From contig CM075943.1 in NCBI GenBank assembly GCA_038030265.1, forward strand, positions 29,760,001 to 29,824,000: 64,000 nucleotides of DNA. The letters run 5' to 3'. The stretch comes from Corythucha ciliata (lineage: Eukaryota; Arthropoda; Insecta; Hemiptera; Tingidae). Positions 22,519 to 32,804 of the stretch are shown here, in pieces. The position numbers and the translations under genes were made by a program. Position 1 is the stretch's first letter, and every line of letters begins with the position of its first letter. A model generated the notes under the pieces. The model worked only from the letters and a program-made list of their open reading frames with translations, was not told the origin of the DNA and did no database searches.

Positions 22519-23195
22519 AACCTATCGAATATTTACCTCTTATACTTTCCCTTTTGCATAAAATTTGGCAACTATTTCCAACCGACTTGTCCATTTCTCC
22601 ATTACCATTACGTTTTAATTAAGAGAGGACGGGTGGAAATGCGAGATGCTCCAATGCAGAATTTTGTGCAAATGGAAAATGTTATTTGAGTTTAGATTAA
22701 TAGACCGGGCAGTAACGTTTATTACCTTCGAAATCGCATAAATGCAGAAACACATTTTCAATACTTTGCCCAGTTGAATTATACGGATACGTTTGAAAAA
22801 TTCCCACAGGATTGGTTATTGCTTTGAACCTTATTAATATTTTATTTGTAGGAATTTGGTTTATTGCTTCTTGTGTGGCTTAAAAACTAACATTATAATA
22901 AGACTCGAGGTAGAATAACCGAACTGGATATGGGAAGACCGTGTGAAGCACAACGTGTACGGGAAGCACAATGTGTACCACAATAATTGTAGAATGACCA
23001 ATAGCCTGGTTTTAGATGGTAGTCTGTTCGCTCGACAGGAGCCCAGCACAAGGATATTTCATTATATAATATTAACATTTGCTATTCATTATTCCAAGGG
23101 CCTCCACCAACCCCTCCATCACCTGGATATTAGTTCCCTTAATCCGGCCCTGCAACCCGTCCCTCTACATGTGTAGTTATGGCAATGAGCGCACG
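22519..23195. other. UGT 3' flank, intergenic
   Basis: No canonical AATAAA close to the stop. The word TGTGTGGCTTAAAAACTAA at 22871 recurs as a direct repeat at 23627, bracketing the repeat fragment at 23.2 kb. Nothing else is recognised. Confidence 0.4.
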
Positions 23196-23335
23196 CCTCG
23201 ATGGTGTAATGGATTTGTGGTTTACCTTTGTCATAAGGAGAAATGCCTAGAGTTTCAACCATGGCCCTGGGTGGGGTTCGGCTTAGCTTATCTTTCGGAG
23301 TACGACTCCCATAGGCGTCATCATCGCTAGTAGAA
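23196..23335 (+). repeat. Fragment of the tRNA-foldback repeat family
   Basis: The stretch from TGCCTAGAGTTTC to GACTCCCATAGGCGTC matches 32228-32306, which there leads directly into a tRNA-like sequence. Here the tRNA part is absent or too diverged, though CTCGATGGTGTAATGGAT at 23199 resembles an A-box, as in the tRNA-like sequence at 58.4 kb. Confidence 0.5.
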
Positions 23336-24054
23336 ACACATTTTGTTTTTGGGTTCATATATGAATATATTCCTCTTTGGTTGGGCCTTTCAATGTGACT
23401 TTGTACATTGTGAACATATTGCCCAAGTTGATACGTACAGAGTACGAAAATTACACATAATTTCGGACTTTGTCGTCTTTTGTGTGTACAAAGTCCATTC
23501 TTTCTGTAGTAAATCGGACTTTGTATGAAAACGCTAGGAAATGTCAGCATTGTACAGAAATATCTGGGCAATGCGGACATTGTAAAATTCCGGGCTTTGC
23601 TCGTAACATATACATCTTCTTTTTCTTTGTGTGGCTTAAAAACTAATATTATTAATAAGCTATGGCAATGTTATTTGCTTTGGTACCCAAGTTTGAACCT
23701 CACCCCTCTCGTGCACTTTCTGATGGCTCGCTTTATCAACACCGACGAGAAATCCAGTAACTGGATGGATTCCAGTTTACTTTATACGAATATCATTGGC
23801 CAACCCAATGAGGTTCAGGGGGTCTTGTCATTTTCTGCTTGAATGTTGGTGGTTGGTGGTTTGGGCTTTGGTGGTTGGGGAGGGGATTGACAAAACTGAC
23901 AGTTTCCAAGCGACTTTGCCAGTTTCATGTCTCCATGAAAACACTTGACAATATCTCCATGAAAAAGTGCAAAATATTAAAAGTTAATTAGCCCGTTTCA
24001 AAGGGAGGAATTGACGGTTTCCGGTTTGGAGAACTTTCCCGTCATTGTATAATA
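23336..24054. other. Intergenic, nothing recognised
   Basis: Short frames with no motif. Several partly redundant words (GACATTGT, GGACTTTG) occur at 23.4-23.6 kb. Confidence 0.4.
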
Positions 24055-25471
24055 CAGGGTGGATCCGTATAAGTGTGACAAACATTTTTGGGTAAAACTA
24101 CGTTAAAAGTGGAGTAAAATGGTACCTTCGGAAGTGTCCTACGTCGATCCGTTCCGGAGTTATGATTTTTTTTGTATTTAAAAAAGTAACCGCTTCTTGC
24201 TTCAAAAAATCCGCAATTTCTCGGCTTACATCGCACCAAATCCAAAAAGTGATGCCATTTTCAGAAACTACGGAACATTCCCTTTAGGATAGAGGCCATT
24301 TTATTGCTTGAAATAATCGTCAACACCCAGAAATCTGGCATTTTTTCCATAAATTTACGTGTCCTCTAAGATTTGTCCGTTTTACGAAAAGTCGCTGTAC
24401 CCAAACAGCTTTCTCAACAGATTTTCGGTGTATCACAAAAACTTCCCCGTCTTCTAAGCTTCCTTTTGGCGTGTTCACATTTCATGTTACCACTGACGTT
24501 TCTCACAAAAACGTCACGAGAATGCACAAAAACCGTGTTTTTACGAAACATGGACCATTGTCTACGGTATTCGTGAAAGGTGCAGGGACCAGGGAGATCG
24601 GCGGTAAGTGAGAACAGTATATCTTACCATGGAGAAGGCAAGAGGCACTCGATTTGACCCCTTCCCCCACCAGTGATTCATTAAACTGTCGCCATTCAGG
24701 GGGGGGGGGTATAATTGAATGCCGTTTGCCTACGATATCTTCTCCTTCCTAAAATATTCTGTCCTCCCTTTCTAAAACAGTATTTTGACAGAAAAATATA
24801 GGCAATTGCCTATGTGCCAGGTGCCAACAATATTCGTGAAGGGTGCTCAGAGATCGGCAGAAATGGATGGGGGGGGGGGGTCAAATTGAATGTCTCTTGC
24901 CTGCGGTATCTTCTCCATGGTAAGATATCCTGTTCTCACTTACTGCCGATCTCTCCGCACCCTTCACGAATACCGTAGACAATGGCCCATGTTTCGTAAA
25001 AACACGGTTTTTGTTCATTCTCGTGACGTTTTTGTGAGAAACGTCAGTGGTAACATGAAATGTGAACACGCCAAAAGGAAGCTTAGAAGACGGAGAGGTT
25101 TTTGTGATACAGAAAATCTGTTGAGAAAGCTGTTTGGGAACAGCGACTTTTCTTAAAACGGACAAATTTTAGAGGACACGTAAATTTATGGAAAAAATGC
25201 CGCAGATTTCTGGGTGTTGACGATTATTTCAAGCAATAAAATGGCCTCTATCCTAAAGGAAATGTTCCGTAGTTTCTGAAAATGGCATCACTTTTTGGAA
25301 GCCGAGAAATTGCGGATTTTTTGAAGCAAGAAGCGGTTACTTTTTTAAATACAAAAAAAATCATAACTCCGGAACGGATCGACGTAGGACACTTCCGAAG
25401 GTACCATTTTACTCCACTTTTAACGTCGTTTTACCCAAGAATTTTTGTCACACTTATACGGATCCACCCTG
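24055..25471. mobile_element. 1.4-kb mariner-like foldback element, ~590-bp arms
   Basis: Both ends read CAGGGTGGATCCGTATAAGT in opposite orientation and TA flanks each side (24053-24054 and 25472-25473). The arms run inward ~590 bases each, leaving ~220 bases of centre with two G tracts (24698-24708, 24870-24880). The same peptide start appears in both arms on opposite strands, a result of the palindrome and not evidence of a gene. Terminus and TA duplication suggest Tc1/mariner. A diverged relative forms the centre of the palindrome at 43.1-44.1 kb. Confidence 0.75.
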
Positions 25472-25473
25472 TA

Positions 25474-26095
25474 TACGCTAGTGTAGAAAGCATTTCATTT
25501 ATGTTTGAAGCCACATTGTATTGTAATTATTTTTTTCCATATGCCCTCATGATGACCTTCTAAAAGCACAGCAGTTCAGTCAGGGCGTAGGTACGGGGGG
25601 GGGGGTATGGGGAATAGATCCCCCCCCCCCAGAGCTACAAGTTTTAATTTTCTTCATTTTTCCAGCCCCACTAAAATGTATCAGTGAAGTGTTTCAAAAG
25701 AGTCAGCGCTCAAGTGCATTTCCTTTCCACTTTCCTATCGTCAGACTAGGGCGAGGATCTAATTTGCGGAAAACCCGTAATGATTGCGGAATCGACATGA
25801 AAAATTATCCGAGGACGTTGAAAATGCACACAGTTTCTACTCGCACTGATCTAAAGAATTTGCTGGCAGTTATCTCGAGTTATCGAAAAGTACTAGTACT
25901 TCTCCCCGAGGAGTCATTTGCGCAAACGATAAAAGCTTGTGGAAACGTTATGTACAAAAAATTGGAGGACGCTCGAACCACACACAGTTACTGCTGACGC
26001 CGTTTGACTAAATATTTGCTGAAGGTGGAAATGTTCAAAGAATTCCAACTCAGTATTAGGCTAGAAGCAACTCATATACAAGTGTCCAAAAATGA
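25474..26095. other. Intergenic; G and C homopolymer pair
   Basis: Around 25592-25631 a G tract and a C tract face each other. The 102-codon frame at 25689-25997 has no motif I recognise. Confidence 0.35.
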
Positions 26096-26114
26096 GTGTT
26101 TCGCGTTGCAGTTA

Positions 26115-26280
26115 GGCGGATTTTCTCGACTCCAAGCGGCCCGGCGAAGTCCACGTGTACAATGCGTATGATGATGCTTCCTTGGACTTCCTGCGTGATC
26201 ATCATGTGCGGGAAAATTGGATCAGCTTCTGTAAGCGGGAGAAAGTGGCCCGTAACGGCGACATCACTGCGTCAATATCT
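26115..26280 (+). pseudogene. Coding-like fragment of unknown family
   Basis: After an AG at 26113-26114 an open frame runs with strongly G/C-ending codons. It includes ADFLDSKRPGEVHVYNAYDD and then ASLDFLRDHHVRENWISFC, KREKVARNGD. The codon bias stands out from the AT-rich flanks. I do not recognise the family. It could be one exon of an unidentified gene or a captured or decayed exon; no partner exon was found nearby. Confidence 0.3.
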
Positions 26281-26336
26281 TTGACGGCTAATTTTTATTA
26301 TTTAGTGAATTTTGAAGTAAACTTTAGGTAATTATA

Positions 26337-26704
26337 TGATTTTTTTGAGTAAAAACGAACATTTCATTGCACTTTTGCCGAATAGTTTCGGGGTATGCGC
26401 TCCATTATCAAGGCATCCCGGCAGAAACAAATCTCTCTGTCTCATATGTGTCAACACAAAATTTTCAAAAATCCTGAGGACGGACGAATCTATGACTTGT
26501 TTCTCAACATCGAGAAGAGTTGAGAAATAAGTTTCCATGTGCGTCCGTCTTCAGGATTTTTGGGAATTTTGTGTTATACATGTGACAGAGAGATTTGCCT
26601 CTGCCAGGAATCTGGGATGCCTTGGTAATGGGGTGCATACCCCGAAACTATAGCCGGCAAAAGTGCAATACAATGAATGTTTTTACTAAAAAAAAAAATC
26701 ATTT
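26337..26704. repeat. Foldback, ~170-bp arms
   Basis: The left arm from GATTTTTTTGAGTAAAAACG includes CGGGGTATGCGCTCCATTA and AGGCATCCCGGCAGAAAC. The right arm mirrors these, ending TAAAAAAAAAAATCAT. The centre is near 26515 around CTCAACATCGAGAAGAGTTG. Non-coding. Confidence 0.65.
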
Positions 26705-27064
26705 GATTATCTTCATCGACTTTTCAGATTGAAAGCACGCTGAATTTTCGGGTTCTGTGTGTCGAGGACCCCACGATGCGCGGATTCGTCCATTTCCTCC
26801 AAAATCGCCCCATATCTGAGTGATTTTTAGGGTCATTTTCTCTGAGTATTTCGAGTGAGCCGATCACGTGAGTCCCTTGGAGAGTTCTCATTTGAGCAAT
26901 GTATATAGCCGGATTCCCTCAACTTCACTGAATGGCCATCCAGCGTCTTAAATTGGTTAAAAGTGAGCGTTTTGCATCATTATATTATCGATTTTGTCGA
27001 TCTGCATCCGGGAGGACTTCTTGAGACTAGCGGACAAGCCTCTACTCATTCCAAAACGGGGGAG
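26705..27064. repeat. Diverged inverted copy of the 6.7-kb repeat, then spacer
   Basis: 26748-26945 is related to 6670-6970 on the other strand (CATTTCCTCCAAAATCGCCC, AGGGTCATTTTCTCTGAGTA). The rest is spacer before the split MITE. Confidence 0.45.
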
Positions 27065-27195
27065 AATGAGGAAGTTTCACATTTTCCAAAAATATTTTTT
27101 TTCGATGAGGCATATCAATCCTTCCCCGTAAATAAAAAAATAAAAATTTAAAACCCTTCAGAAATATTTTTTTATTCACAAACAAAAGTTGGCAT
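27065..27195 (+). mobile_element. MITE family A, copy 2, left part (split)
   Basis: Matches the first ~130 bases of the intact copy at 14677, ending at AAAGTTGGCAT. The right part resumes at 32468. About 36 bases present in copy 1 between the two points are missing, so the insertion was accompanied by a small loss or the junction has eroded. Confidence 0.8.
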
Positions 27196-27479
27196 GGATA
27201 TGGATATAATGAATAAATCTGTCGCCGGTATTTTAATTAATAAATTAATTAGACTGATATTATCCGGACGACGATGGAAGGGCATAGCCCAACACGATTC
27301 GAGTTTCGAGAAAAAATGGCTCCCCGGCGGGATTTGAACCCGCAACCTCTGGATTACCAGTACAGCACGCTGCCATTTGCGCCACGGAGACGCCTATGGG
27401 AGTCGTACGATGGTTCGTAATTAAAATACCGGTGACAGATTTATTCATTATATCCATCTAACAACATCTAGATACGATA
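27196..27479 (-). mobile_element. Left arm of tRNA-carrying foldback element (family T, copy 1)
   Basis: The block 27226-27412 is the reverse complement of 32283-32470 (AGACTGATATTATCCGG at one end, CCTATGGGAG at the other). An additional short inverted repeat inside this arm pairs ATAATGAATAAATCTGTC (27205) with its complement near 27455. The arm contains a tRNA-like sequence at 27319-27391. The LINE inserted right after this arm. Confidence 0.7.
27319..27391 (-). tRNA. tRNA-Thr(GGT)-like sequence with Pol III signals
   Basis: A 73-nt cloverleaf can be drawn: acceptor stem with 6 of 7 pairs (G1-G72 fails), a 4-bp D stem with A14, G18G19 and A21, an anticodon stem with one mismatch (T30/C40), T33, anticodon GGT, and a perfect 5-bp T stem with loop TTCAAAT. 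T6 follows, a Pol III terminator. A-box-like TGGCGCAAATGGC and B box GGTTCAAATCC are present. Anticodon GGT is not the usual eukaryotic Thr form (AGT). Its place in a mobile foldback arm suggests a tRNA-derived element part, not a host tRNA gene. Confidence 0.55.
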
Positions 27480-28445
27480 AGAAGGGGAGAGCCTCTGCAG
27501 AGACGACTCCGGAGGGAGCCGTGAAAAAGAAGCGAAGGACGACCGCACAGGGTCCTTCGTACACCGGAGCGCTCAAGGGAAGGAAGCTTGGTGTGGTTCA
27601 TAGAGATTACCCAGCAGTCCTCCTCTTGGACGACCAGCTTGAGGCCCTGGAAAGGAGCATTGAAGCTGCTATTGTTGCGCTAGAACCTAAAGCTGGGGAG
27701 GTAGTGCCCCAGTTTGATGGTCTGGTGCGAAGGAGGGGATGGCTATCCATCACCTGCGAGGACGACGGGACGGCTGTTTGGTTAAAGTCGCTCGTTGAAA
27801 GTATCGTACCCTGGGAGGGGGCAAGGTTTGAAGGTGGTTGAGGGGAGTGACCTGCCCAAGCCCAGGGTGGCGGTTGCATTTCTTCCGAAGTGCGCGGATC
27901 TGGGGAATGAGCAAGTCCTTCAGTTCCTCGTGCGCCAAAATCGGGGGTTAAATGTGGGACAGTGGAAGGTACTGTCCAGGAGTGTGCCTCAGGGCACGCC
28001 GGCTTTGATGATGACCCTGCTCATCGATGAAGAGTCGGCGAAGATCCTGGAAAGGAATAATGTAGTCCACATCAGGTTCGGCAAGGGGACCATCCGGCCT
28101 AAGGCTCGGAAGGGGAAAGGATCATCCTCCGGCCCACGGCAGCAGCCGATGGAGGTGGATCAGGTAGCCGCTGCTGTGCGGGGTCCCACCCCCGCACCGC
28201 GGCAGGAAGAGCTATCTGTGGGAACAGCGGTTGGCGCCACGGCATCCGGGCAGTCAACGCAGGTAGCTCCCTCATATGCTAGGCCATCGACTAGCAAGGC
28301 GGGGGAGAGAGGTGACAGTGTCGGACCAGCGGGGGGTGAAAGAGTCCCGAAGGCGGCAGGTCGGGCACGGAAACCCCACCCTACTCCGAGTAAGGCGATG
28401 CTGAAGAAGCAATCGCGGAGTGGGGTACATAAGGGGAATAAGTGA
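27480..28445 (+). pseudogene. LINE ORF1 (DUF4780-like), truncated and frameshifted
   Basis: The open frame enters from the insertion junction (KGRASAETTPEGAVKKKRR), runs to about 27825 and continues in another frame from about 27827, so one frameshift lies near 27825 (after IVPWEGA). The downstream part (LKVVEGSDLPKPRVAVAF, LQFLVRQNRGLNVGQWKV, HIRFGKGTI) resembles the DUF4780 domain seen in ORF1 proteins of arthropod LINEs, presumed RNA-binding. A basic, Ala/Gly/Pro-rich tail ends in KGNK and a TGA at 28443-28445. I see no zinc knuckle. Confidence 0.75.
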
Positions 28446-31400
28446 CCGCTACGGGGTTGCGCTTCCTCCAGGTGAATCTGCATCGTGCGGCAGCGGCGTC
28501 GGCCGTCTTGAGCAGGGTGTTCACTGGGGGAAGCTATGACGTCGCCATGGTTCAGGAGCCATGGGCATGGGAGAGGCAGGTCAAGGGCCTCTCTGCGACA
28601 GCAGGTAAGCTGGTTTACTGTAGGGATGAGGAGCGGCCACGAACTGCGCTGCTTCTAAGTCCCGCAGTGAAATTTTTAACTATGCCAGAATTTCTGTGCA
28701 GAGATTTGACAGCAGTCATCCTGGAAGCCAAGGACGAGGACCGGATCCGGTGGTATGTGGTAGCTTCCGCGTACTTCCCGGGGGACGCTGAGGTGACGCC
28801 GCCGGAGGAGCTTCAGCGTTTGGTCCTGTACTGCAGCGCGAGGAACCTGCAGCTGATTGTGGGTTGTGATGCGAATGCTCACCATACCATCTGGGGAAGT
28901 ACAGATGTCAACGCCAGGGGTGAGTCACTCTTTCAATTTTTGATGACGCATGACCTGGTGGTGGTAAATCAGGGCTCGATCCCTACTTTCGTGACAAGTG
29001 CGAGGAGTGAGGTACTGGATGTTACTCTGGCTAGCCAGTTTTTGGCCAATAGTGTCAGAGATTGGAAAGTCATGTCAGAAACATCAATGTCTGACCATAG
29101 GCTGATTTCGTTTGAGGTCGAGTTTCCTAGGGTTAGAAGTACAGAGTATCGGAATCCCAAGAACGCGGATTGGGAGGTCTTTAAGGGGCATCTTGAACAG
29201 GAGTTGTCTGAGATGGACCTGGACATTCAGTGCCACGCCGATCTCGATAGGGCGGTGGAGGCGATCAATTCAGCGGTCCTCAGTGCGTATAAGGAAAGCT
29301 GTCCTGTTAAGGTGAAGAAGGGGAACAGGGAAGTCCCTTGGTGGAACAATGAGCTGGAGATGCTCAGAAGAGAAACGAGGAGGCTTTACAATAGGGCCAG
29401 ATCACGTGGGGAGTGGGAGGCTTATAGGCACTCCCTCACGGAGTATAACAAGGCCCTTAGGAAAGCAAAGCGGGCCACGTGGAGGACCTTCTGTGAGGGG
29501 ATGGAGAATGTGTCCGTTATGGGCAGACTACAGAGGGTCCTGTCCAAAGAGAGCCCGGGCCAAATTGGTCTAATAAAAAAGGCAGATGGGGCGTATACCG
29601 AGAGCGCTAAATAGACCCTGGAGGTCCTCCTGCGAAGTCATTTTCCTGATTCCAGGGATGCAGGGGCCTCAGATGTTCAGGGCGAAGTGGTGGCTGACTG
29701 CCAGCCAGCAAATAATGCAATATGGAGCGCATCGGGGAAATTGCTTACGCCCGCGAAAATTAAATGGGCTATCGGCTCATTTAAGCCCTATAAATCCCCT
29801 GGGCCGGACGGGATATTCCCGGTCATGCTACAGCGTGGCCTGGAGGTCCTGGAGCCGCGTCTCAGAAGGATATTTAGGGCAAGTTATGCATTATCGTATA
29901 TACCGAAGGCATGGAGGGAGGTCAGGGTTGTGTTCATTCCTAAGTCGGGAGCAAACTCCTCGGCCCAGGCAAAGGCGTACCGACCCATAAGCCTCATGTC
30001 CTTCCTCCTTAAAACAATGGAAAAGGTAATTGGCCTGGATATCAAGGACGGTTGCCTTAAAATTAAACCAATCCAGAGGGGGCAGCATGCCTACCAGGCG
30101 GGCAAGTCTACTGAGACCGCCCTAAACGAACTGATGGGTAAGGTTGAGAAATCTCTGGAGGCGAAAGAAACTGCGCTGGGCTGCTTCCTGGACATAGGTG
30201 GTGCTTTTGATAACACCACCTATGACTCTATGGAGGCTGCAGTAAGGAGCAGAGGTGTTGATCCATCTTCAGTGAAATGGATCAAGGGGATGCTGGAATG
30301 CCGCGTCGTGACTTCGGAGCTGGGAGGGGAGACTGTTTCCGTGGTGCCCTCAAGGGGATGTCCTCAGGGGGGTGTGCTCTCTCCTTTGCACTGGTTGCTC
30401 GTGGTGGACGAGCTTCTCGCTATCCTAAAGGAGCAGGGTTACGAGGTAGTGGGTTACGCGGATGACCTTGCGATTCTAGTTAGGGGCAAATTTGATGATA
30501 CCATATCCAATAGGATGCAGGGTGCCCTTAACATAGTGCAGCGATGGTGCAGCAGGCATGGTCTCAGGGTTAACCATGCCAGCGGAGGAAGCTGGCATTA
30601 AAGGTAGTTCGACTGAATGGAGAAGTGTTGAAAGTAGGAAAAGAAGTCAAGTACCTTGGAGTTACCCTGGATCAGGGGCTCAAATGGACCTCGCATATCA
30701 AGAGGGTGCTGAATAAGGCCACGTTCGCATTGTGGGCTGATCGGAAAATGTTTGGCAAAACATGGGGTCTAAAGCCAAAAATGATGTTGTGGCTGTATAC
30801 AGCCGTTGTTAGGCCTATCGTCACCTATGGCTCACTCCTATGGTGGCAGAAGACGAAACAAGGGACAGTCCAGGCCTTGCTGAGTAAGTTGCAGCGCCAG
30901 GCCTGTCTTGGAGTAACGGGTGCTATGCATTCGTGCCCGACGGCGGCCATGGAGGTGTTACTGGACATGCCTCCCCTGCACTTTCATGTGCAGGCGACCG
31001 CATATATGGCGGCGGTGAGACTGCTGCGGGCGGAGTACGTGAAGCGGGGTGTCCAGGTTGGGCACTTGCGTGTTCTGGAGGAAGTTGCATGTAGTGAGGC
31101 GGCTGAAGTCGTTACGGATCTCATGCATGTGAGGATGGATTTTGAAAAACCCTTTAAGGTCGACATAGGCAACCGCGACCTTTGGGATAAGGGTTTGCCG
31201 AGGCTTAAGCCCGGCACGCAAGTATGGTGTACTGATGGATCTGTGAAGGATGGGGGTGCTGGCATTGGGGGTCTTTGGCCCCAGGCTTCAGCATTGGGAG
31301 TCCCTTGGGACGACCGCCACCATCTTTCAGGCGGAGATCTATGCTATAGAAGCCTGTGCGCGGAAGATTAGTGAGAGGGGTCTCCGGAAAGCGAAGATCT

Positions 31401-32053
31401 TTATCCTGTCTGACAGCCAGGCGGCTCTTAAAGCCCTAGGCTCAAGTGTCGTGAATTCGAAGGTAGTTTGGGGATGTCTTGAAGCCCTCAGGCCTGTGGC
31501 AACGGCAAACAGCCTTACTTTGATGTGGGTGCCGGGTCACAAGGGGTTTGAGGGGAATGAAATGGCTGATCAACTCGCGAAGAGAGGATCAGAGATGCCT
31601 TACGTGGGCCCGGAGCCAAGTCTCGGGGTCACGAAGTCCTTCACGAAGAGGCAGGTGCAGGCGTGGTTGGACGAGAGGCATCGTGAACACTGGGTTAGAC
31701 AACCAGGTCTCAGGCAGGCCAAACTCTTTGTCACTCCAAAGGGACGATCGGAGAAGGGCCTGATCTCTCTGAGCCGAGGAGACCTTAGAATCTTGGTGGG
31801 ACTGCTAACGGGACATTGTGCCCTTCGATATACACTCAGACTAATGGAGAAGTCTGACACGGACATTTGCAGATTTTGCGACCTGGCCGTGGAAACAGCA
31901 GATCACGTACTGTGTGAGTGCCAGGCTCTGGGGCGGTTACGCTTTCAACATCTTGGAAATGATGTGCTTCAACCGGAGGACATCTCCAGGATGGCTACGG
32001 GAAATATCCTCAACTTCGTTAAGGAGTGGTGGTGGAGGACGCTTGAAAACTAG
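28442..32053 (+). pseudogene. LINE ORF2: endonuclease, reverse transcriptase, RNase H; broken
   Basis: The frame overlaps the ORF1 stop in GTGA, probably a decayed ATGA. An APE-type endonuclease (QVNLHRAAAASAVL, MVQEPWAWE, GCDANAHHTIWG, MSDHRLISFE) occupies the first ~230 codons. Reverse transcriptase has SPGPDGIFPVML, FLDIGGAFDNTTYDS, RGCPQGGVLSPL and catalytic YADDLAIL. RNase H has CTDGSVKDGG, QAEIYAIEA, LSDSQAALKAL and WVPGHKGFEGNEMADQLAK. A CRFC-x8-H-x4-C knuckle follows. Breaks: TAG at 29612-29614, a frameshift or deletion near 30570-30620 just after the reverse transcriptase core, and a frameshift near 31270 within RNase H. An RNase H after the reverse transcriptase and the wording point to the LOA/Lian clade. 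Confidence 0.88.
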
Positions 32054-32196
32054 CGTCTTTCTTGGCAGGGCAACCTGAGGGGACACCACAATAGATCTTA
32101 TAGGTCGAGTTTGGTAGGAGATAGTTTCTTCTGGGCTTCCCTCCCCGTTTAATAATAAAAAAAAATAAATAAATAAAAAAAAATCTAGATAAGATA

Positions 32197-32467
32197 CAAT
32201 TCGGCGTGGTTTACCGATCAGGAGAAGCGCCTAGAGTTTCGAGAAACAATGGACCTGGGTGGGGTTCGGCTTAGCTTAACCCTCGGAGTACGCCTCCCAT
32301 AGGCGTCTCCGTGGCGCAAATGGCAGCGTGCTGTACTGGTAATCCAGAGGTTGCGGGTTGAAATCCCGCCGGGGAGCCATTTTTTCTCGAAACTCGAATC
32401 GTGTTGGGCTATGCCCTTCCATCGTCGTCCGGATAATATCAGTCTAATTAATTTATTAATTAATAAA
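32197..32467 (+). mobile_element. Right arm of tRNA-carrying foldback element (family T, copy 1)
   Basis: Begins after the LINE's target duplication, contains the block shared with 23.2 kb (GGTGGGGTTCGGCTTAGCTT), then the arm complementary to 27226-27412, ending CTAATTAATTTATTAATTAA. Without the LINE the family T element would be about 540 bp. Confidence 0.7.
32305..32377 (+). tRNA. tRNA-Thr(GGT)-like sequence, second copy, opposite orientation
   Basis: Identical over 73 nt to the copy at 27319-27391 except at position 56, where the conserved C of the T loop is G (GGTTGAAATCC). That change should weaken both the tertiary fold and the B box. T6 follows directly. Confidence 0.5.
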
Positions 32468-32804
32468 GTAATATCCCATGTATTCTCGGTCCTTTTCATG
32501 CCTCTAAATAGCTCATCTGTTTATCCCCCATCATTTTATTATTGGAGAGCTCTTGTAGAAAGTAAGGCAAAGAAACACAACAAACCGCTCTCCGAACGTT
32601 ACAGGCGAATTTTTTTTCGGAAGGCGCATATGACACAAACATGCTAGCTGGCATGTTTTAAATTACCTAAAACTTCAAAAATCGCGTATTTATTAACTGT
32701 TGGATAATTTTACGAACGGATCACGATTTATGCTTTATTTTAGCATAAATAAACCTTAAAAAATAGATTTATGAATAAGTTATGACCCATGAAACTTCCT
32801 CATT
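32468..32804 (+). mobile_element. MITE family A, copy 2, right part
   Basis: Resumes at GTAATATCCCATGTAT and ends TGAAACTTCCTCATT, matching the last ~340 bases of the intact copy at 14.7-15.2 kb. Confidence 0.8.

Larger units (their letters stand above)
27480..32182 (+). mobile_element. LOA/Lian-like non-LTR retrotransposon, 5'-truncated and dead
   Basis: A 14-bp target duplication with one mismatch (ATCTAGATACGATA at 27466-27479, ATCTAGATAAGATA at 32183-32196) brackets 4.7 kb. The left junction falls directly inside ORF1 coding sequence, so the copy is 5'-truncated. The right end is an A-rich tail (AATAAATAAATAAAAAAAAA). Order: partial ORF1, then ORF2 with endonuclease, reverse transcriptase, RNase H and a CCHC-like knuckle. 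Codon use is G/C-rich, unlike the AT-rich flanks. It interrupts the tRNA-carrying foldback. Confidence 0.9.

Noticed and set aside
24373..25165. Two frames starting MSVLRKVAVPKQLSQQIF on opposite strands
   Set aside because: They lie in the two arms of one palindrome, so the duplicate is expected from symmetry. No domain is present and the frames diverge after a few residues.
27319..27391. Bona fide host tRNA-Thr gene
   Set aside because: Two stem mismatches, a non-standard GGT anticodon and a position inside a mobile inverted repeat argue for a tRNA-derived element part. It is kept as tRNA-like.
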